NCBI GenBank assembly: GCA_002221725.1
Contig: NJFT01000053.1
Location: forward strand, 1 to 64,000
Source: Scedosporium boydii
Lineage: Eukaryota > Ascomycota > Sordariomycetes > Microascales > Microascaceae
Direction of reading: 5' to 3'
Length of the DNA: 64,000 nucleotides
Position 1 is the stretch's first letter. Each line of letters opens with the position of its first letter. The position numbers were made by a program, and so were the translations under genes. Shown here piece after piece: positions 61,563 to 64,000 of this stretch. The notes beneath the pieces are model-generated. The model saw only the letters and a program-made list of their open reading frames with translations. It had not been told where the DNA came from and searched no databases.

Positions 61563-62694
61563 ATGGCGGAAATACAGTACTCGGAAAGCCTTGTTCAGGG
61601 GTTGCGGGGCAAGGTAGTTGTGTTGACAGGTAAGACACCATGATCTCTCTAACAATTTGTTTGGAATAATAACCAACTTCGTCTTCCAGGCGGCGCCCAA
61701 GGCATCGGCGGAGCAACAGTAGCACTTCTCAATTCGCTTGGAGCACACGTCTTCTTCGGCGATTGGGATGACGCCAAAGGCCAGAAACTGGAGCGGGAAC
61801 TCAACAGCCGAGCATCCAGTGGCGGGTCGGTGAATTTCCAGAAGCTAGATGTCCGAGACTATAATTCGCAGCTTGCTCTTTTCGATGCCGCGTACAACAA
61901 GCACGGCAAGGTCGATGTCGCTGTTTCGTGTGCCGCAGTCGGGGAGCCGGACGGTTGGTTTGAGCCGGAGGATCTAAACCTTGAGACTGTCCGGAAAGTA
62001 TGTCCACTATATCGGGCGGGTTCATGCCGCCGCATTCCCCAGCTCTACTACTGGAGCAGTAACTGACTGTACGGATCAACAGGAACCAATTCCCGTAAAG
62101 AACCACATTGACATTAACCTGACTAGTGTCATCACTTTCTGTAGAATCGCCCTCGCCTACATGAAGTCGAACAAACCTGACGCATCGCCAAATGGAGATT
62201 TCTCAAAATCAATCGTCCTCGTGTCCTCCATCGCCGGCATCACGGAAGCGCCCGGCCTCTTCGCCTACTCCCCGGCAAAACACGGCGTCATCGGCCTCAT
62301 GCGCTCCCTCCGCCCCTGGGCACCCATCAAGTACAACATTCGTGCGAATGCAATCTGTCCCTGGGCAACGGACACGCAGATCCTCGGCGCTGTCAAGGAG
62401 AAGTGGGTTCAGGAGAAGATGCCGATGAACACTCCCGAGGATGTAGCTCGCTTTATTGTCCAGTGCGCTGCTGATAAGGTGTTGAACGGTGCCGCCGTGT
62501 TTGTCTCGGGCGGGCGTGGTTTTGATACTGAGGAGGGAATTAACCGCACGCTGCCTCTGTGGATGGGGGAGCAGAACGCGGCCGAGTTCTTACGCGGGCA
62601 GGAGGTCCTGGGCCTGGTAAGTTAGATTATTCCCACTAAGAGCACACATCGCTAACGCAAGATCAAGGGCGACAAATGGACAAGCAAAGAATGA
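61563..62694 (+). CDS. Short-chain dehydrogenase/reductase 2
   Basis: Exons 61563-61629, 61690-61997, 62083-62616 and 62662-62694 give 313 residues. The cofactor motif is TGGAQGIGG, followed by FFGDWDD, SCAAVGEPDG, the Ser in IVLVSSIAGI, and YSPAKHG as Tyr-x3-Lys. NAICPWATDTQ is at the cofactor-binding loop. The last intron (donor GTAAGT, branch CTAAC, acceptor CAAG) is a prediction; without it the frame ends at 62625 and the protein has 305 residues. Its family is close to the 15-hydroxyprostaglandin dehydrogenase-like fungal SDRs. It is divergent from SDR 1 and probably co-regulated with it. Confidence 0.9.
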
Positions 62695-63020
62695 GGAGAC
62701 GTGACAGTTATAGTACCCGCTGCAGGGAATGACCGAGTAGACAGTCACTGCTACTTTCAAAACTAGACACTTATTTACCATAGTATTTACTACTTCGTGC
62801 TCATGCCAAGATCGCTCCTTCTAATGGCTTAGACTATCAGGCGGGGAGTGCTAGATGATATCTCCCACCATATGACATCCCTTTCCCCTCTCCTAGGACC
62901 TGGGAATGTAACATACAGATCAAGTGAGGAGCGAGCACTTATTTAGTAGGAATCAACGAAACTAAGCCACTCGATGCCCTCGCTTCGTTTTGATAGATCG
63001 CCCATGTCTCCGGACGATTC
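62695..63020. other. Spacer without a gene
   Basis: 3' flanks of two convergent genes. Nothing recognisable is seen. Confidence 0.4.
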
Positions 63021-63518
63021 TTATACACCCCAGCCGGCAAGGGTCTCCTGGCCCTTATCGGTAAATAGGAGCTTTCCCGTAAAATATCCCACGCCGTAAA
63101 TCAGGGGATATCGTCCATTCCACCACCAGAAATGATCATGGGCGCCAAACCAACCAAAGACAAGGTCCAGGTTGTAGCAAAGGAAGTTGCAGGTGCCCAA
63201 GACCAAGAGACTCATGATGGCGCAGAACTGGACAGCTTTCGATCCGTAATGCTTGTCGACGATGAACGCGTTGACAAGGCCGCCCATTGCGCCACCCATT
63301 CCAAGTGGACAGAAGAAGATGGTCCACATACATTTCTGAAACATGTCCCGGAAACCCGAGAAGACAACGACGCTGACCAGCAGCATCGTCACCTCAAAAA
63401 TGAAGGAGTTGAGCCAGAAGAGGAAAAATGGTCGAATATATATCGCCCGCCGCTTTGCCGCCTGAGCCTTGTCCTCGTCGGTGGTGATAACGGTTTGGTA
63501 GAACTGGGTCTCCGCCAT
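63021..63518 (-). CDS. Small integral membrane protein
   Basis: Single exon, 165 residues from MAETQFYQTVITTD at 63518. Four membrane helices are likely: FFLFWLNSFIFEVTMLLVSV, FFCPLGMGGAMGGLVNAFIV, FCAIMSLLVLGTCNFLCY and a last one near YPLIYGVGYFTGKLLF. The frame could begin at 63578 (MNTPHRIALPIV), but the internal Met fits better. I do not recognise a named family; similar short proteins are found beside metabolic genes in other fungi. It sits next to the SDR pair and may belong to the same small gene group. The gene is intact, with no enzyme motif. Confidence 0.7.
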   Translation of the reverse strand: MAETQFYQTVITTDEDKAQAAKRRAIYIRPFFLFWLNSFIFEVTMLLVSVVVFSGFRDMFQKCMWTIFFCPLGMGGAMGGLVNAFIVDKHYGSKAVQFCAIMSLLVLGTCNFLCYNLDLVFGWFGAHDHFWWWNGRYPLIYGVGYFTGKLLFTDKGQETLAGWGV

Positions 63519-64000
63519 TGTAGGGAGGTATTGAAGAACGTTTACTATAGGTAAAGCAATTCTATGCGGTGTGTTCATGCGTGTTCGTGAGCGTATGTTG
63601 CGTATTGTCTGTTGTGTAACTGGTCACAAAGGAGAAAGCGATGAGATATGGAATCATCCAACGTGGAATTCGTTTGACATCTTTACAGGCTTAAATATTC
63701 TCCCCTGCCAGCGTAGGTATAAGTCCATAAACCTCGGAAGACGTGCCGGTGGTAGACGCAAGTTGCAGTGATTAGTGATCAGACATATCTAGCATTGCAT
63801 CATTGCATGGCATCCTCTCGGTTAGTTTTCTGTTTCACATGAGAACGGAGTTTACTTAGGTTTACCGAGGCGAATACGGAGCTGACGACTAATCTTTACA
63901 TCATTAGTGGTAGGGCTACATCGACGACAAGCAGCTGGAATAATAACGTGTCGAAGCTCCGCATTCCCAGTCGCCAAATATCCTCCAAGTTTACCCCCTT
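63519..64000. other. Right edge, no recognised gene
   Basis: Promoter side of the small membrane protein and unassigned sequence. Nothing coding is supported. Confidence 0.4.

Overview
The window is nuclear DNA of a filamentous ascomycete (Pezizomycotina). The evidence is many short introns (about 55-240 nt) with GTAAGT-like donors and CTAAC-type branch points, HET-domain genes, ankyrin relics, fungal DUF7580, DUF7708, BTB and MFS families, a GH18 chitinase of the Trichoderma 42-kDa type, and an AA13-CBM20 monooxygenase. I cannot fix the genus. A sordariomycete is only a guess. I recognised no tRNA, rRNA or CRISPR array.

Layout. 1-12.5 kb: a HET gene, a LaeA-like methyltransferase divergent from a cytochrome P450 with an inverted repeat between them, then a divergent pair of a C2H2 zinc-finger gene and a DUF7580 gene. 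13-15.1 kb: a GH13 maltase. 15.1-23 kb: mostly empty, with an F-box relic, one intact NAD-dependent epimerase-like gene, a second HET gene with an in-frame stop, and a broken SnoaL-like gene. 23.7-38.8 kb: intact housekeeping or secreted genes (HhH-GPD-like protein, chitinase, a fungal hypothetical, a membrane-anchored lectin-like protein, the starch LPMO, a small conserved protein, an 8-cysteine GPI-type protein). 40-48.6 kb: a BTB gene, then a DUF7708 STAND-like gene divergent from an AAA+ ATPase. 48.7-57 kb: an island of decayed genes (HET tail, ankyrin relic, GIY-YIG/SANT gene) bracketed by two inverted copies of an LTR-type repeat. 57.3-63.6 kb: an intact MFS transporter, two divergent short-chain dehydrogenases and a small membrane protein.

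Two themes stand out. First, self/non-self-type families (HET, DUF7580, C2H2, DUF7708, AAA+, ankyrin) are dense and mostly damaged, while the metabolic and secreted genes are intact. Second, nearly every break that I could place is the loss of one base within a short run of identical bases. No +1 shift was seen. That pattern fits either systematic base-run undercalling in the assembly or real decay, and reads must decide. Several further breaks are single in-frame stops that C-to-T or G-to-A changes could explain, as in repeat-induced point mutation.

Starch use (maltase, AA13 LPMO) and chitin turnover (GH18) point to a saprotrophic or mycoparasitic enzyme set. The P450/methyltransferase pair and the SDR/SDR/MFS group are candidate small metabolic units.
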